DNA from: Rhizobium sp. Root1334
Lineage (GTDB): Bacteria > Pseudomonadota > Alphaproteobacteria > Rhizobiales > Rhizobiaceae
Length of the DNA stretch: 45,396 nt
Reading direction: 5' to 3'
Assembly: GCF_001426665.1 (NCBI RefSeq)
Contig: NZ_LMEY01000015.1
Coordinates: 1-45,396, forward strand
Shown here: piece after piece, positions 8,723 through 16,626 of the stretch
How positions within the stretch are numbered: position 1 is the first letter of the stretch
Layout: each line of letters starts with the position of its first letter
Translations under genes and position numbers: made by a program
Notes under the pieces: generated by a model
Databases searched by the model: none
What the model saw: only the letters and a program-made list of their open reading frames with translations
Told to the model about the DNA's origin: nothing

Positions 8723-8782
8723 GCCCGTTAGAAACGGGCGTACGACTATCAACTGCCGATCCCAGTTCTGTCGGGGATCGGC
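8723..8782 (+). promoter_or_regulatory. Two tandem hairpins between enzyme and transporter genes
   Basis: Two perfect stems lie in the 189-base gap after dapA. The first is GCCCGTT at 8723-8729 with AACGGGC at 8733-8739. The second is GCCGATCCC at 8755-8763 with GGGATCGGC at 8774-8782. Neither is followed by a T run. They may act as mRNA processing or stabilising structures that set different levels of enzymes and transporter, or as weak attenuators. Confidence 0.45.
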
Positions 8783-8889
8783 AAAAATGACCAGGGGAAT
8801 AAAATGAAAGCCCACCACGGCCAACACCGGTGTTCCCGGACGAATGACAAATCCGCGGCCTGTCCGAGCGGTCAAGCGGGGGGGGTGTA

Positions 8890-9555
8890 ATGAATTACAA
8901 TTGGGATTTTCATGCTGTCTTGCAGTCCTGGGACCTCTTCCTCTGGGGGCTTTGGATCACGATCATCTATACCTTCGGGTCCATCCTATTTGGCGTTGTA
9001 ATCGGATTCTTGACGTGCGCGGCCCGGCTGTCGGGCCTGTGGGGCGTCAATGCCATTGCCCGCGTTTATCAGGAAATGTTCCGCTGCACGCCTCTACTCG
9101 TCCAGCTTTTGTGGTTCTATTATGCTTTCCCGCTGCTCATCGGCGGTTCGATCGACAACCGCGTTGCGGCCTTGCTGACGCTGTCGCTCTATGTCGGCGC
9201 ATTCTACGCCGAAATTTTTCGTGGAGGCATCGTATCGATCGACAAGGGACAACATGAGGCCGCAGCTGCGATCGGTATGAGTTCTTGGCAATCCATGTAC
9301 CGGATTATTCTGCCACAGGCCATGAAACGCGTGCTGCCATCATTCATCAATCAATCCGTTATCCAATTCAAGAACACCTCTCTTGTTTCGGTCATCTCGG
9401 TGGCGGACCTCGCCTACATGGCGGCTGTGGTTAACGGACAGACGTACAGGCCGCTCGAATCCTACACTTTGATGGCTGGTCTCTACATCGCGATGTTGCT
9501 GCCGCTGACCCAGGCCGCGGACTGGATCGAGCGACGCCTCAAGGTCAGCGACTAA
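8890..9555 (+). CDS. Amino-acid ABC transporter permease (HisM/GlnP type)
   Basis: This 221-residue inner-membrane protein has about five hydrophobic segments and the EAA loop typical of polar amino acid permeases (YAEIFRGGIVSIDKGQHEAAAAIGMS), followed by I-LPQAMKRVLP. A G-rich ribosome site precedes the ATG. Only one permease gene is present, so the channel is probably a homodimer. It pairs with the ATPase 19 bases downstream and most likely with the binding protein at 764-1588. The substrate is expected to be a polar, charged amino or imino acid. Confidence 0.9.
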   Translation: MNYNWDFHAVLQSWDLFLWGLWITIIYTFGSILFGVVIGFLTCAARLSGLWGVNAIARVYQEMFRCTPLLVQLLWFYYAFPLLIGGSIDNRVAALLTLSLYVGAFYAEIFRGGIVSIDKGQHEAAAAIGMSSWQSMYRIILPQAMKRVLPSFINQSVIQFKNTSLVSVISVADLAYMAAVVNGQTYRPLESYTLMAGLYIAMLLPLTQAADWIERRLKVSD

Positions 9556-9574
9556 CGGAAACGGATGCACGAAC

Positions 9575-10348
9575 ATGACACTCAATCCCGAAATGAACGC
9601 CCCCGTGATCGAAGCCATCAGCCTGCGCAAAAGCTATGGCACACATGAAGTCCTTAAAGGGCTCGACCTCAGTCTGGCACGGGGAGAGGTGGTCGCGCTG
9701 ATCGGCCCGTCCGGTTCAGGCAAGTCTACCTTCATTCGTTGTCTCAACATGATGGAAACACCGACACAGGGAACAATCCGGTTCCGAGAAAAATCCGTCA
9801 GCAGAAGGTTCGCCGACAAGGGCGAGGAGATCGGCATTGGCACATTGCGCCGCCATGTTGGCATGGTGTTCCAGCACTTCAATCTTTTTCCGCACAAGAC
9901 GGTTCTACAAAACGTTACCGAGGGGCCGATCATCGTTTGCAGGCGGACTCGGAAAGAGGCGGAGGAACTGGCAATGGATTTGCTCTCCCAGGTCGGCCTG
10001 GCCGAGAAGCACTCCGCATATCCGAACCATCTATCAGGTGGGCAGAAACAACGTGTCGCGATTGCCCGCGCGCTCGCCATGGAACCCGAGGTGCTGTTGC
10101 TTGACGAAGTCACCAGCGCGCTCGACCCGGAACTTGTCGGCGAGGTGCTGTCCGTCATTCGTGGTCTTGCCGATAAGGGTATGACAATGGCGATCGTCAC
10201 ACACGAAATGGCGTTCGCAGCCGACGTTGCAACCCGCATCCTTTTCCTCGATCAGGGTGTGATCGCTGAGACCGGCTCCGCCGAAGATGTTATCCTCAAC
10301 CCGAAAAACCCAAGACTTCAGGGCTTCGTGGCGCGATTCAATGGATAA
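9575..10348 (+). CDS. Amino-acid ABC transporter ATP-binding protein
   Basis: This 257-residue ATPase of the polar amino acid family has Walker A GPSGSGKST near residues 49-57, a Q-loop in GMVFQHFNLFPH, the signature LSGGQKQRVAIARA and Walker B LLLDEVTSALDPE, followed by the switch histidine in VTHEM. A second in-frame ATG at 9593 is possible. The stop codon overlaps the start of the next gene by eight bases. It powers the importer formed with the permease at 8890. Confidence 0.92.
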   Translation: MTLNPEMNAPVIEAISLRKSYGTHEVLKGLDLSLARGEVVALIGPSGSGKSTFIRCLNMMETPTQGTIRFREKSVSRRFADKGEEIGIGTLRRHVGMVFQHFNLFPHKTVLQNVTEGPIIVCRRTRKEAEELAMDLLSQVGLAEKHSAYPNHLSGGQKQRVAIARALAMEPEVLLLDEVTSALDPELVGEVLSVIRGLADKGMTMAIVTHEMAFAADVATRILFLDQGVIAETGSAEDVILNPKNPRLQGFVARFNG

Positions 10349-11429
10349 GCGCGACGTGAAGAAATTGAATGTGTGCATATTCGGGGCGGGCGAAATCGGT
10401 ACGGCGCTCGCCGTTGCATTGGCAAGAACGGAAAGCTTCTCGGTTACGATCGTCGACCGATCGGAGGGCGCGCTCGATCGCGTGCGGGCGATGCAAACGA
10501 GAGCGAAAGCGCGCGTTTTAAGCCATCCCGACGATCTGCAGGCGGTCCTGCTGGGCCAGAATGTTGCGGTTGCGGCCGTGCCGGAGGCCGCGATTAATGA
10601 AATCGCCCGGGCTGCGGCGCGAGCGGGCGTGCATTATCTCGATTTCGTTGGCGCCAAACCGGGGACGCTGGAGATACTCGAGCCTTTGGCTCAGCATCGC
10701 GCCGTTTTTAACGGCTGTGGTGTGTCACCTGGGATCATCGAAAATGTCGCCTGGGGTCTGCTTGCGTCTTTTGTATCCGCAACAGACTTGACCATTCGTG
10801 TCGGTTCCGTTCCACAGTATCCAACAAACCGGCTTGGCTACGGCCAGATCTGGAATGTCGACGGACTGATCAGCGAGTACACCCGGCCCAGCGCTGCCGT
10901 TCGCGACGGAAAGCCGGTGTGGATATCTCCGCTTGAAGAATACGGCCAGATTATCATCGGCGGCGTCACCTACGAGGAATTCATCACGTCAGGTGGTGTC
11001 GAGGATCTCTCAATATTTTCGCAGGCCTCCCCAAAGAACGTGACAATCAAGACCATTCGCTATCCCGGGCACCTTGAATATATGCGCTTTCTGCTCGACG
11101 ATCTTGGACTTCGCCATCGTCGGGACATGCTAAAGTCTCTCCTGTACAACGGCCTGCCAGTCATCGAGGATGACGTTCTGCTTCTTGTCATCACCGCCCG
11201 CGGCCTGCGTGGCCGAAAACCGACCGAACGGACGATCTGCCATCAGTTCTCACCGAACCACGTCGTGGGTCCATTCAATGCGCTGACCTCCGTCGCAACC
11301 GGTTACGCAGCAACCCTGCTGTCGATGCTGAGTCGAGGCGACATTGAGCCCAGCGGTTTTGTGGCGCATCATCGCTTCGACACGAAGTCCTTGCTCAGGG
11401 AGCCCTTCCTCGGACCCTTGCTCTCGTGA
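10341..11429 (+). CDS. Lysine 6-dehydrogenase / saccharopine-reductase-like enzyme
   Basis: This 362-residue protein has an N-terminal NAD(P) Rossmann motif (FGAGEIGTALA) and a saccharopine dehydrogenase C-terminal domain. The middle part has features I associate with bacterial L-lysine 6-dehydrogenases: GVSPGIIENV, a YGQIWNVDGLISEYT segment, FITSGGVEDLS and KTIRYPGHLEYM. The ATG at 10341 lies within the last bases of the ATPase gene, so the two are translationally coupled. Lysine 6-dehydrogenase forms allysine/piperideine-6-carboxylate, which the aldehyde dehydrogenase of this operon could oxidise. Other members of the family act on carboxynorspermidine or saccharopine. The family call is good and the exact reaction is not proven. 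Confidence 0.8.
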   Translation: MDKRDVKKLNVCIFGAGEIGTALAVALARTESFSVTIVDRSEGALDRVRAMQTRAKARVLSHPDDLQAVLLGQNVAVAAVPEAAINEIARAAARAGVHYLDFVGAKPGTLEILEPLAQHRAVFNGCGVSPGIIENVAWGLLASFVSATDLTIRVGSVPQYPTNRLGYGQIWNVDGLISEYTRPSAAVRDGKPVWISPLEEYGQIIIGGVTYEEFITSGGVEDLSIFSQASPKNVTIKTIRYPGHLEYMRFLLDDLGLRHRRDMLKSLLYNGLPVIEDDVLLLVITARGLRGRKPTERTICHQFSPNHVVGPFNALTSVATGYAATLLSMLSRGDIEPSGFVAHHRFDTKSLLREPFLGPLLS

Positions 11430-11603
11430 CCACGCTGCAATAGCCGGGTCCATTCCGGTCGTGTCGGAGTGCGGATGGGGCTGGAACAAGAGCTGCTCGA
11501 AATCATACGGTAGACGTGAACGAATGATAGATCTCAGGCTGCTTGGGAATTGAACGAACAATTCGGCAAGATCGTCGTGACGGTTTGATGCCAAACCGGT
11601 AGT

Positions 11604-11714
11604 GCGAACGTACTTGGGTGACATCAGTCGCACTTCGTGTCCTCATGCTGCGAAAAGTCAACCAAGGTCATGAGCCCCGCAGCATGCTTCCATTGCAATG
11701 ATATTCTCGCCATT
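11604..11714 (-). pseudogene. IS110/IS1111-family transposase remnant
   Basis: Read leftward, this short stretch encodes IIAMEACCGAHDLG, a stop, LFAA, a stop, then GHEVRLMSPKYVR. That block is strongly conserved in the N-terminal half of IS1111-type transposases. Two in-frame stops and the lack of flanking domains show it is a scrap. It fills most of the gap between the catabolic operon and the exported-protein gene. I see nothing else recognisable in 11430-11766. Confidence 0.65.
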
Positions 11715-11766
11715 TTGATTTCCTAGAGAAGCTGGCAGACCAGACATTCTGGGAGGAGAACTATTG

Positions 11767-12243
11767 ATGCTTAACTGGCTTGATCAACGACGGACACGGC
11801 GGCGAAATATCGCCGGCTTCTGGATGTATAGGACCATACGACCGATGACGATAGTTGCGACATGGGCAGCCGTCAGCTTGTCGGGGCTCGGCAATCGGGC
11901 ATTTTCGCAAGAGGCACTTTACGTTGGGCGGCCAGGGCTCGCCGAGCCAGAGGGGACCCCGCTTGAAATTGCGACCTGCGAAACCATCAAACAGACACTG
12001 GATGGCTTCCAGCCACAGCGGGATCGGGTTGACCTTTGGATCTCCGGTCCGCTTACGCTCGTGCATACCGACAAGGTCCTCTGGTATCTTGCAGTCTGTC
12101 CGGACACCGAAATTCGCGTGATGTGCGTCACCTATTCCGACAATGGCATGAGGACAGGCGATCACGTCGTTCTGACGGGCGCGTTGGAAATCCAAGATCG
12201 TAAACACGCGGTCCTCGACCCCTGCCTTGCCTCACGCGATTAG
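11767..12243 (+). CDS. Hypothetical exported protein
   Basis: This protein of about 158 residues has no recognised family. A GGAGGAG ribosome site lies ten bases before the ATG at 11767; a TTG at 11764 is the other candidate start. The N-terminus is arginine-rich (DQRRTRRRN) and is followed by a hydrophobic stretch (MTIVATWAAVSLSGLG) and a possible cleavage site at AFS-QE, which suggests export with an extended signal region. The mature part has four cysteines (in ATCET, AVCPD, VMCVT and DPCLA) that could form disulfides. It stands alone next to an IS1111 scrap. It may act in the periplasm, but no function can be given. Confidence 0.6.
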   Translation: MLNWLDQRRTRRRNIAGFWMYRTIRPMTIVATWAAVSLSGLGNRAFSQEALYVGRPGLAEPEGTPLEIATCETIKQTLDGFQPQRDRVDLWISGPLTLVHTDKVLWYLAVCPDTEIRVMCVTYSDNGMRTGDHVVLTGALEIQDRKHAVLDPCLASRD

Positions 12244-12603
12244 ACGGCGATCAACTAATGCTACGTCAAAGCGTCTCTCCGCCGGCATGGGTTTCTCCTC
12301 TTTCTGGCACGAGATGATATGGACCACACGAAACTCGTTCCTCCGCCCCGTGGTCAGTAGTCAAGAATTTCGTGGCCGTGGAGACGCTCGTGACGCGAGG
12401 GTTGTTATCACGGGGCGCAGCGGCATCGGCTATGTAGTTCGCGAAAACAGGCGGAGGCGCTTGATTGGGGTCCATGAGCAATCGCGCGACAACGTCGGCG
12501 GTGAGCGCAACTATGATTGAACCTACGGCGCGCTAAGTTTCCAGGCGCGTTTTGTCGTCGGTATATTCAGCGCCAATCTCAGTTCGCGCCCCGTTCCTGG
12601 CGG
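12244..12603. other. Intergenic stretch with nothing recognised
   Basis: Short open frames exist on both strands (leftward 12266-12481, rightward to 12520) but none has a ribosome site, a recognisable motif or a convincing start. The stretch lies just before an aminotransferase remnant and is probably decayed sequence. Confidence 0.4.
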
Positions 12604-12853
12604 CGTGACGACGGCCTGATAGCCGCCATCGAATTCGTCGCAGAGAAAGGCGACCGCGCCTTTTTCGACCCCGTCAAGAAAATCGGCCCGCAGGCCCTGC
12701 CGCCCTACTAAAGCGAGGCGTCGGTCGCGCCATGACGCAGGGCGATATCCGGCCTTTGGCCCCCCGCTCTGCCTCATCCGCGAGGATGCCGACATCGTCG
12801 TCAAGGCAACAGCCGGCCCTGCGAAAGCCGTTCTCGGGCAAGACTTGAAATGA
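12604..12853 (+). pseudogene. C-terminal remnant of a class III aminotransferase (DoeD-like)
   Basis: The frame at 12604 reads DDGLIAAIEFVAEKGDRAFF and DPVKKIGPQA, then breaks. Pieces in other frames give RGVGRAMTQGDI, LCLIREDADIVVKA and KAVLGQDLK to a stop at 12853. This matches in order the last 75 or so residues of the aminotransferase at 43288-44664 (GDGLMAAIEFVEDRDDRKFF ... RGVIGRAMPQGDI ... LCLTREEADTVVKA). It is a divergent paralogue, not a recent copy. At least two frameshifts and the loss of the N-terminal PLP domain make it non-functional. Confidence 0.8.
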
Positions 12854-13113
12854 ATGGGGCCGGATAACCACCGCATGGGAACTTGCAGACCTATTTAATT
12901 GCCGGTGGCTCGCGGGACCGTGCAGATGAGTGTCTATGAGACGTACAGTCCATTGCGAAAGCTGAAGCGAGGATTCGATTTACTCTTGTATTTTTAGCAT
13001 TACATATGTATCTGCATCTCGCAGGCTTTGAATTTTCCGGACCCAGATCCATTCGAAGCCCTCGCGCACCGTCCAGGCGGGAGGAGACCTCGCCTAGCTC
13101 AAGGGAGATCAGC

Positions 13114-14061
13114 ATGAAGAAACTCGCCATATTGCTGGCATGCGCCACCGCGCTTGCCCTGCCTGTCACAGCGTCTGCTCAGGATGCGCAAGGCACCATC
13201 AAGAAAGACGCATACCGCTTTGTCGTCGTACCGAAGGTCGTGCATCCGTGGTTCGACAAGGTGAATGAAGGCGCGCAGGCCGCGGCCGCGGCCATCAAGG
13301 CTCAGACCGGCTCCAGCGTCGAAGTCATCTATTCCGCACCGCAGTCCGCGGACGTCGTTCAGCAGAACCAGATCATTGACAGCGCCCTTGCGACGCAACC
13401 CGATGGACTGGCGCTCGACCTGCTCGATCCCTCGGGCAACCGCGCTTCACTCGAAGAAGCACAGAACCAGAATATCCCTCTGGTCATTTTCGATTCTATT
13501 CCCCCGGAAGGCATGGCTATTCCCTATATTGGTTCGGACTTCTGCGAGCAGGCGAAGATTGCCGCTCGTCGCCTCGTCGAGGTTCTCGGCGGTGAAGGCG
13601 AAGTCGCCATCATGCAGGGCGTTCCGACCGCGCCGAACCACTCGATCCGCGCCGAATGCCACCGCCAGATCTTTGCCGAACATCCAGGCATCAAGGTTGT
13701 TGCAGAAGGCATCGACAATGACAGCATCGAGACGGCGCAGCAGCAGGCAGCCGCCATCATGCAATCAAACCCGAACCTCAAGGGTTGGGTCGCATCCGAT
13801 GCCGCCGGCCCGATCGGTATCGGCCAGGCGATCGTCGAAGCCGGCAAGCAGGGCAAGGTTACTCTCGTTGGGCTCGACAACCTGCCGGAAATGCTCGACA
13901 TGATCCGCGACGGCGTTGCTGACAGCTCGTCGGCCTCGCAGCCGGAACTGCAGGGCTATTGGTCAGTCATGTTGCTCTGGGCGCAGGCAACGGGTGCCAA
14001 GGTGCCGGGTTACCTCGACACCGGCAACGCTTTCCTCACCAAGGAAAACGTAGGCAAGTGA
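13114..14061 (+). CDS. Sugar ABC transporter periplasmic binding protein (RbsB-like)
   Basis: This 315-residue protein has a signal peptide (MKKLAILLACATALALPVTASA, cleaved before QDAQ) and a type 1 periplasmic binding fold of the ribose/galactose class. Evidence includes FVVVPKVVHPWFDKVNEG, the domain-linking region PDGLALDLLDPSG, the ASDAAGPIGIGQAIVEAGK segment and VTLVGLDNLPEMLDMI. A GGGAGATC ribosome site precedes the ATG. It heads an operon with an ABC ATPase, a permease and a fused dihydroxyacetone-type kinase, so its ligand is probably a small sugar or polyol that ends as a short ketose. D-threitol, erythritol, erythrulose and dihydroxyacetone are candidates by analogy; none is shown by the sequence. 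Confidence 0.9.
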   Translation: MKKLAILLACATALALPVTASAQDAQGTIKKDAYRFVVVPKVVHPWFDKVNEGAQAAAAAIKAQTGSSVEVIYSAPQSADVVQQNQIIDSALATQPDGLALDLLDPSGNRASLEEAQNQNIPLVIFDSIPPEGMAIPYIGSDFCEQAKIAARRLVEVLGGEGEVAIMQGVPTAPNHSIRAECHRQIFAEHPGIKVVAEGIDNDSIETAQQQAAAIMQSNPNLKGWVASDAAGPIGIGQAIVEAGKQGKVTLVGLDNLPEMLDMIRDGVADSSSASQPELQGYWSVMLLWAQATGAKVPGYLDTGNAFLTKENVGK

Positions 14062-14107
14062 TCCGGTAAGACCGGACCTGCCGTGAGGCACGGGATTCCC
14101 GTGCCTC
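14062..14107 (+). promoter_or_regulatory. Stem-loops after the binding-protein gene
   Basis: Directly after the stop there is a small stem (TCCGGT at 14062-14067 with ACCGGA at 14071-14076). A perfect 10-bp stem follows (GAGGCACGGG at 14085-14094 with CCCGTGCCTC at 14098-14107, loop ATT). Such structures between a binding-protein gene and its ATPase gene commonly stabilise the upstream mRNA, so more binding protein than membrane complex is made. Confidence 0.6.
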
Positions 14108-14137
14108 TTCCATCTCACTACGACGCTGAGGTGCCCC

Positions 14138-15637
14138 ATGGCTTATCTTGAAACCCGCGGCCTTGGCCGGGATTTTCCCGGCGTCACCGCACTCAACGGG
14201 GTCGATCTTTCGATCGAACTTGGCCGCACGCACATTTTCGCGGGCGAGAACGGTGCCGGCAAATCCACTCTCGTAAAGATCCTGACCGGCACCGACCGGG
14301 CTTCGCGCGGCGATATCCTGATCGATGGCCGCAACCCTGTCGACGATCCCGCTCTTTACAAGAATGTCGCCTACGTTCCTCAGGAGCTCAATCTCTTTCC
14401 GCAGATGAGCGTTGCAGAGAACTTGTTTATGCCGTTCAGCCGGACAGGTCACGGCGGGCTTCTCGTAAACCGCAGTGCTCTCGTCGAGGAGGCTCGCAGC
14501 TATCTTGAACGGTTCGGCATCGAGGCAGACCCGCGCGAGCTCGTGGCAAATATCTCGGTCTCCGACCAGCAACTCCTCCAGATCGCCCGCGCCTGTACCA
14601 ACGCGGATATGAAGGTGCTTATTCTCGACGAACCGACGTCATCCCTGACGCGCGTCGAGGTAGACCGGGTCTTCAAGGTCATCCGGGGCCTGCTCGACCG
14701 CGACCACGCCATCGTCTTCATCAGCCACAAGATGGACGAAGTCTTCTCCATCGGCGACAACTACACCGTGCTGCGCAATGGCGAAAAGATCGAAAGTGGC
14801 AAGATCGCCGATATTTCCGAAGCGGATCTGATCCGCGCCATGTCCGGCCGCGACATCGCTTTTGACGACCATTTCCGCCCCCAAGGTGTTGCCACCGACA
14901 CGATCATGACGGTGCGCGGCCTTTCCGGCTCCCGCTTCCGGGATGTCAATTTCGAGTTGCGCCGTGGAGAAATTCTTGGCTTTGCCGGCCTCGTCGGCGC
15001 CGGCCGCTCGGAAATCATGCAGACGATTTTCGGTTTCCTGAAAGCCAAGGCAGGCACTGTGACGGTCGAGGGAAAGCCCTGGACGCTCAACGATACGGCC
15101 TCGTCGGTCGATGGCGGCATGCTCTACCTCTCGGAAGAACGCAAGCATCACGGCATCTTCCCGCTGCTTTCGCTGCGCGAAAACATCGGGATTTCCATCC
15201 TGTCGCTGACCAGGGGTTCCCTCGGCATCAGCGGCGGGCGGGAGCGCGAGGCCGTCCAGAAGATCATCGACGACTACGGCATCCGCACGTCAGGCATGGG
15301 CAAGCGCATCTCGCAGTTGTCCGGCGGCAACCAGCAGAAGGCCATCATTGGCAGAGCCATGGCGACACGGCCGCGCGTGCTGATCTTCGACGAGCCGACG
15401 AAGGGCATCGACATCCGGACCAAGACCGAGATCTACAGGATCATGAAGGGTCTGGCCGAAGAAGGCGTCGGCGTCATTCTCGTTTCCTCGGAACTCGACG
15501 AACTCAAGAAGTGCGCCAGCCGCATCATCACGATGCACCATGGTCGCATCACCGGCGCATTCGACACCGCCGGAACGAACAATGAAACACTCGTAGGCGC
15601 CATTTTCGGCACGGAGGTGAAAGCCGATGCAAACTAA
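14138..15637 (+). CDS. Sugar ABC transporter ATPase with two nucleotide-binding domains (RbsA-like)
   Basis: This 499-residue protein has two ABC domains in tandem, the CUT2 family layout. The first domain has Walker A GENGAGKST and Walker B LILDEPTSSLT, with a divergent signature (ISVSDQQLLQIARA). The second has a degenerate Walker A (GLVGAGRSE) but an intact signature LSGGNQQKAIIGRA and Walker B LIFDEPTKGID. This asymmetry is normal in the family. The end overlaps the permease gene by 11 bases. It energises uptake with the protein at 13114. Confidence 0.93.
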   Translation: MAYLETRGLGRDFPGVTALNGVDLSIELGRTHIFAGENGAGKSTLVKILTGTDRASRGDILIDGRNPVDDPALYKNVAYVPQELNLFPQMSVAENLFMPFSRTGHGGLLVNRSALVEEARSYLERFGIEADPRELVANISVSDQQLLQIARACTNADMKVLILDEPTSSLTRVEVDRVFKVIRGLLDRDHAIVFISHKMDEVFSIGDNYTVLRNGEKIESGKIADISEADLIRAMSGRDIAFDDHFRPQGVATDTIMTVRGLSGSRFRDVNFELRRGEILGFAGLVGAGRSEIMQTIFGFLKAKAGTVTVEGKPWTLNDTASSVDGGMLYLSEERKHHGIFPLLSLRENIGISILSLTRGSLGISGGREREAVQKIIDDYGIRTSGMGKRISQLSGGNQQKAIIGRAMATRPRVLIFDEPTKGIDIRTKTEIYRIMKGLAEEGVGVILVSSELDELKKCASRIITMHHGRITGAFDTAGTNNETLVGAIFGTEVKADAN

Positions 15638-16589
15638 TTCCCTGTCCCTCCTGACGCGCAGCCCGCTTGCCGGCGTTTTCGTCGCGCTCGCTGTCATCTT
15701 CACGCTCTCGGCGCTGATCTCCCCCTATTTTCTCACGCCCTATAACCTCTCGGTTATTGCGCGCGGTCTCGCCTTCGTCGGCCTTATCACAATCGCACAG
15801 TCCATGCTGATGGTGCTTGGCGAACTTGACCTGTCGCTCGGCGTGATCGGTGGCCTGTGTGGCGTCATTTCCGGAATCCTTATGGTGCGGCTCGGGCTTG
15901 AGCCCTATTCAGCGATGTTTCTCGCGATCTTGCTCGGCGCGTTTCTGGGCCTTCTCAACGGCCTTCTGGTGACAGTGCTGCGGCTTCACTCGCTGGTCCT
16001 GACCATCGGCACAGCCGGCATCTTCGGTGGCGCCAACCTTGTTCTTACACGCGGCGTCGCGATCACCGGCATCCCGAAGAACTTGCATTATCTGGGCCGT
16101 GGCGATTTCCTCGGCATGCCCGTACCCTTCGTGATCATGCTCGTCGCGCTCGCCGTCGCCACCTTCGTCATGCTGAAGACGCCCTTCGGTCGCTACATGT
16201 ATGCGATCGGCAACAACCAAGCCGGCGCCCGCATGCTCGGCATCAAGGTCGACAAAGTTCGCCTACTAGTCTTCGGAGTCGCCGGCGCGATCGCTGCCCT
16301 GGCCGGCGTACTGATGGTCGCCCGTCTCGGCACGGCGCAACCGTCGATCGGCGAGACCTGGGTGCTGGCTCCCATCGCAGCTTCGGTCATCGGCGGCGTC
16401 GCCACGACCGGTGGCATCGGCAGCCCGATCGGGGCCATCTTCGGTGCTGGCATCATCGCCATCATCGAAAACATCATCGTGCTCTTCGGTGTCTCGCCCT
16501 ACTGGCAGGGTATAGTTTCGGGCGCGATCGTCGTACTCGCCATTTCCTTCGACGCCATTTCCCGCCGCTATCTCCGTCGCGACGCTTGA
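15627..16589 (+). CDS. Sugar ABC transporter permease (RbsC-like)
   Basis: This 320-residue, very hydrophobic protein of the branched-chain/ribose permease family has about eight to ten membrane segments. The conserved region GIVSG, GRYMYAIGNNQAGARMLGI and SVIGGVATTGGIGSPIGAIFGA are all visible. The ATG lies inside the end of the ATPase gene. Only one permease is encoded, so a homodimer is expected. It forms the membrane channel of the importer whose substrate is then phosphorylated by the kinase 37 bases downstream. Confidence 0.93.
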   Translation: MQTNSLSLLTRSPLAGVFVALAVIFTLSALISPYFLTPYNLSVIARGLAFVGLITIAQSMLMVLGELDLSLGVIGGLCGVISGILMVRLGLEPYSAMFLAILLGAFLGLLNGLLVTVLRLHSLVLTIGTAGIFGGANLVLTRGVAITGIPKNLHYLGRGDFLGMPVPFVIMLVALAVATFVMLKTPFGRYMYAIGNNQAGARMLGIKVDKVRLLVFGVAGAIAALAGVLMVARLGTAQPSIGETWVLAPIAASVIGGVATTGGIGSPIGAIFGAGIIAIIENIIVLFGVSPYWQGIVSGAIVVLAISFDAISRRYLRRDA

Positions 16590-16626
16590 CGCATCCGGCT
16601 GCTTCGCTCTGACGAAAGAAAAAAGA

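Noticed and set aside
8755..8782. Rho-independent terminator after dapA
   Set aside because: The stem is perfect but no T run follows on either strand, and the downstream transporter genes look like part of the same unit.
12266..12481. Leftward 71-codon open frame
   Set aside because: It has no ribosome site, motif or recognised family and lies in decayed DNA.
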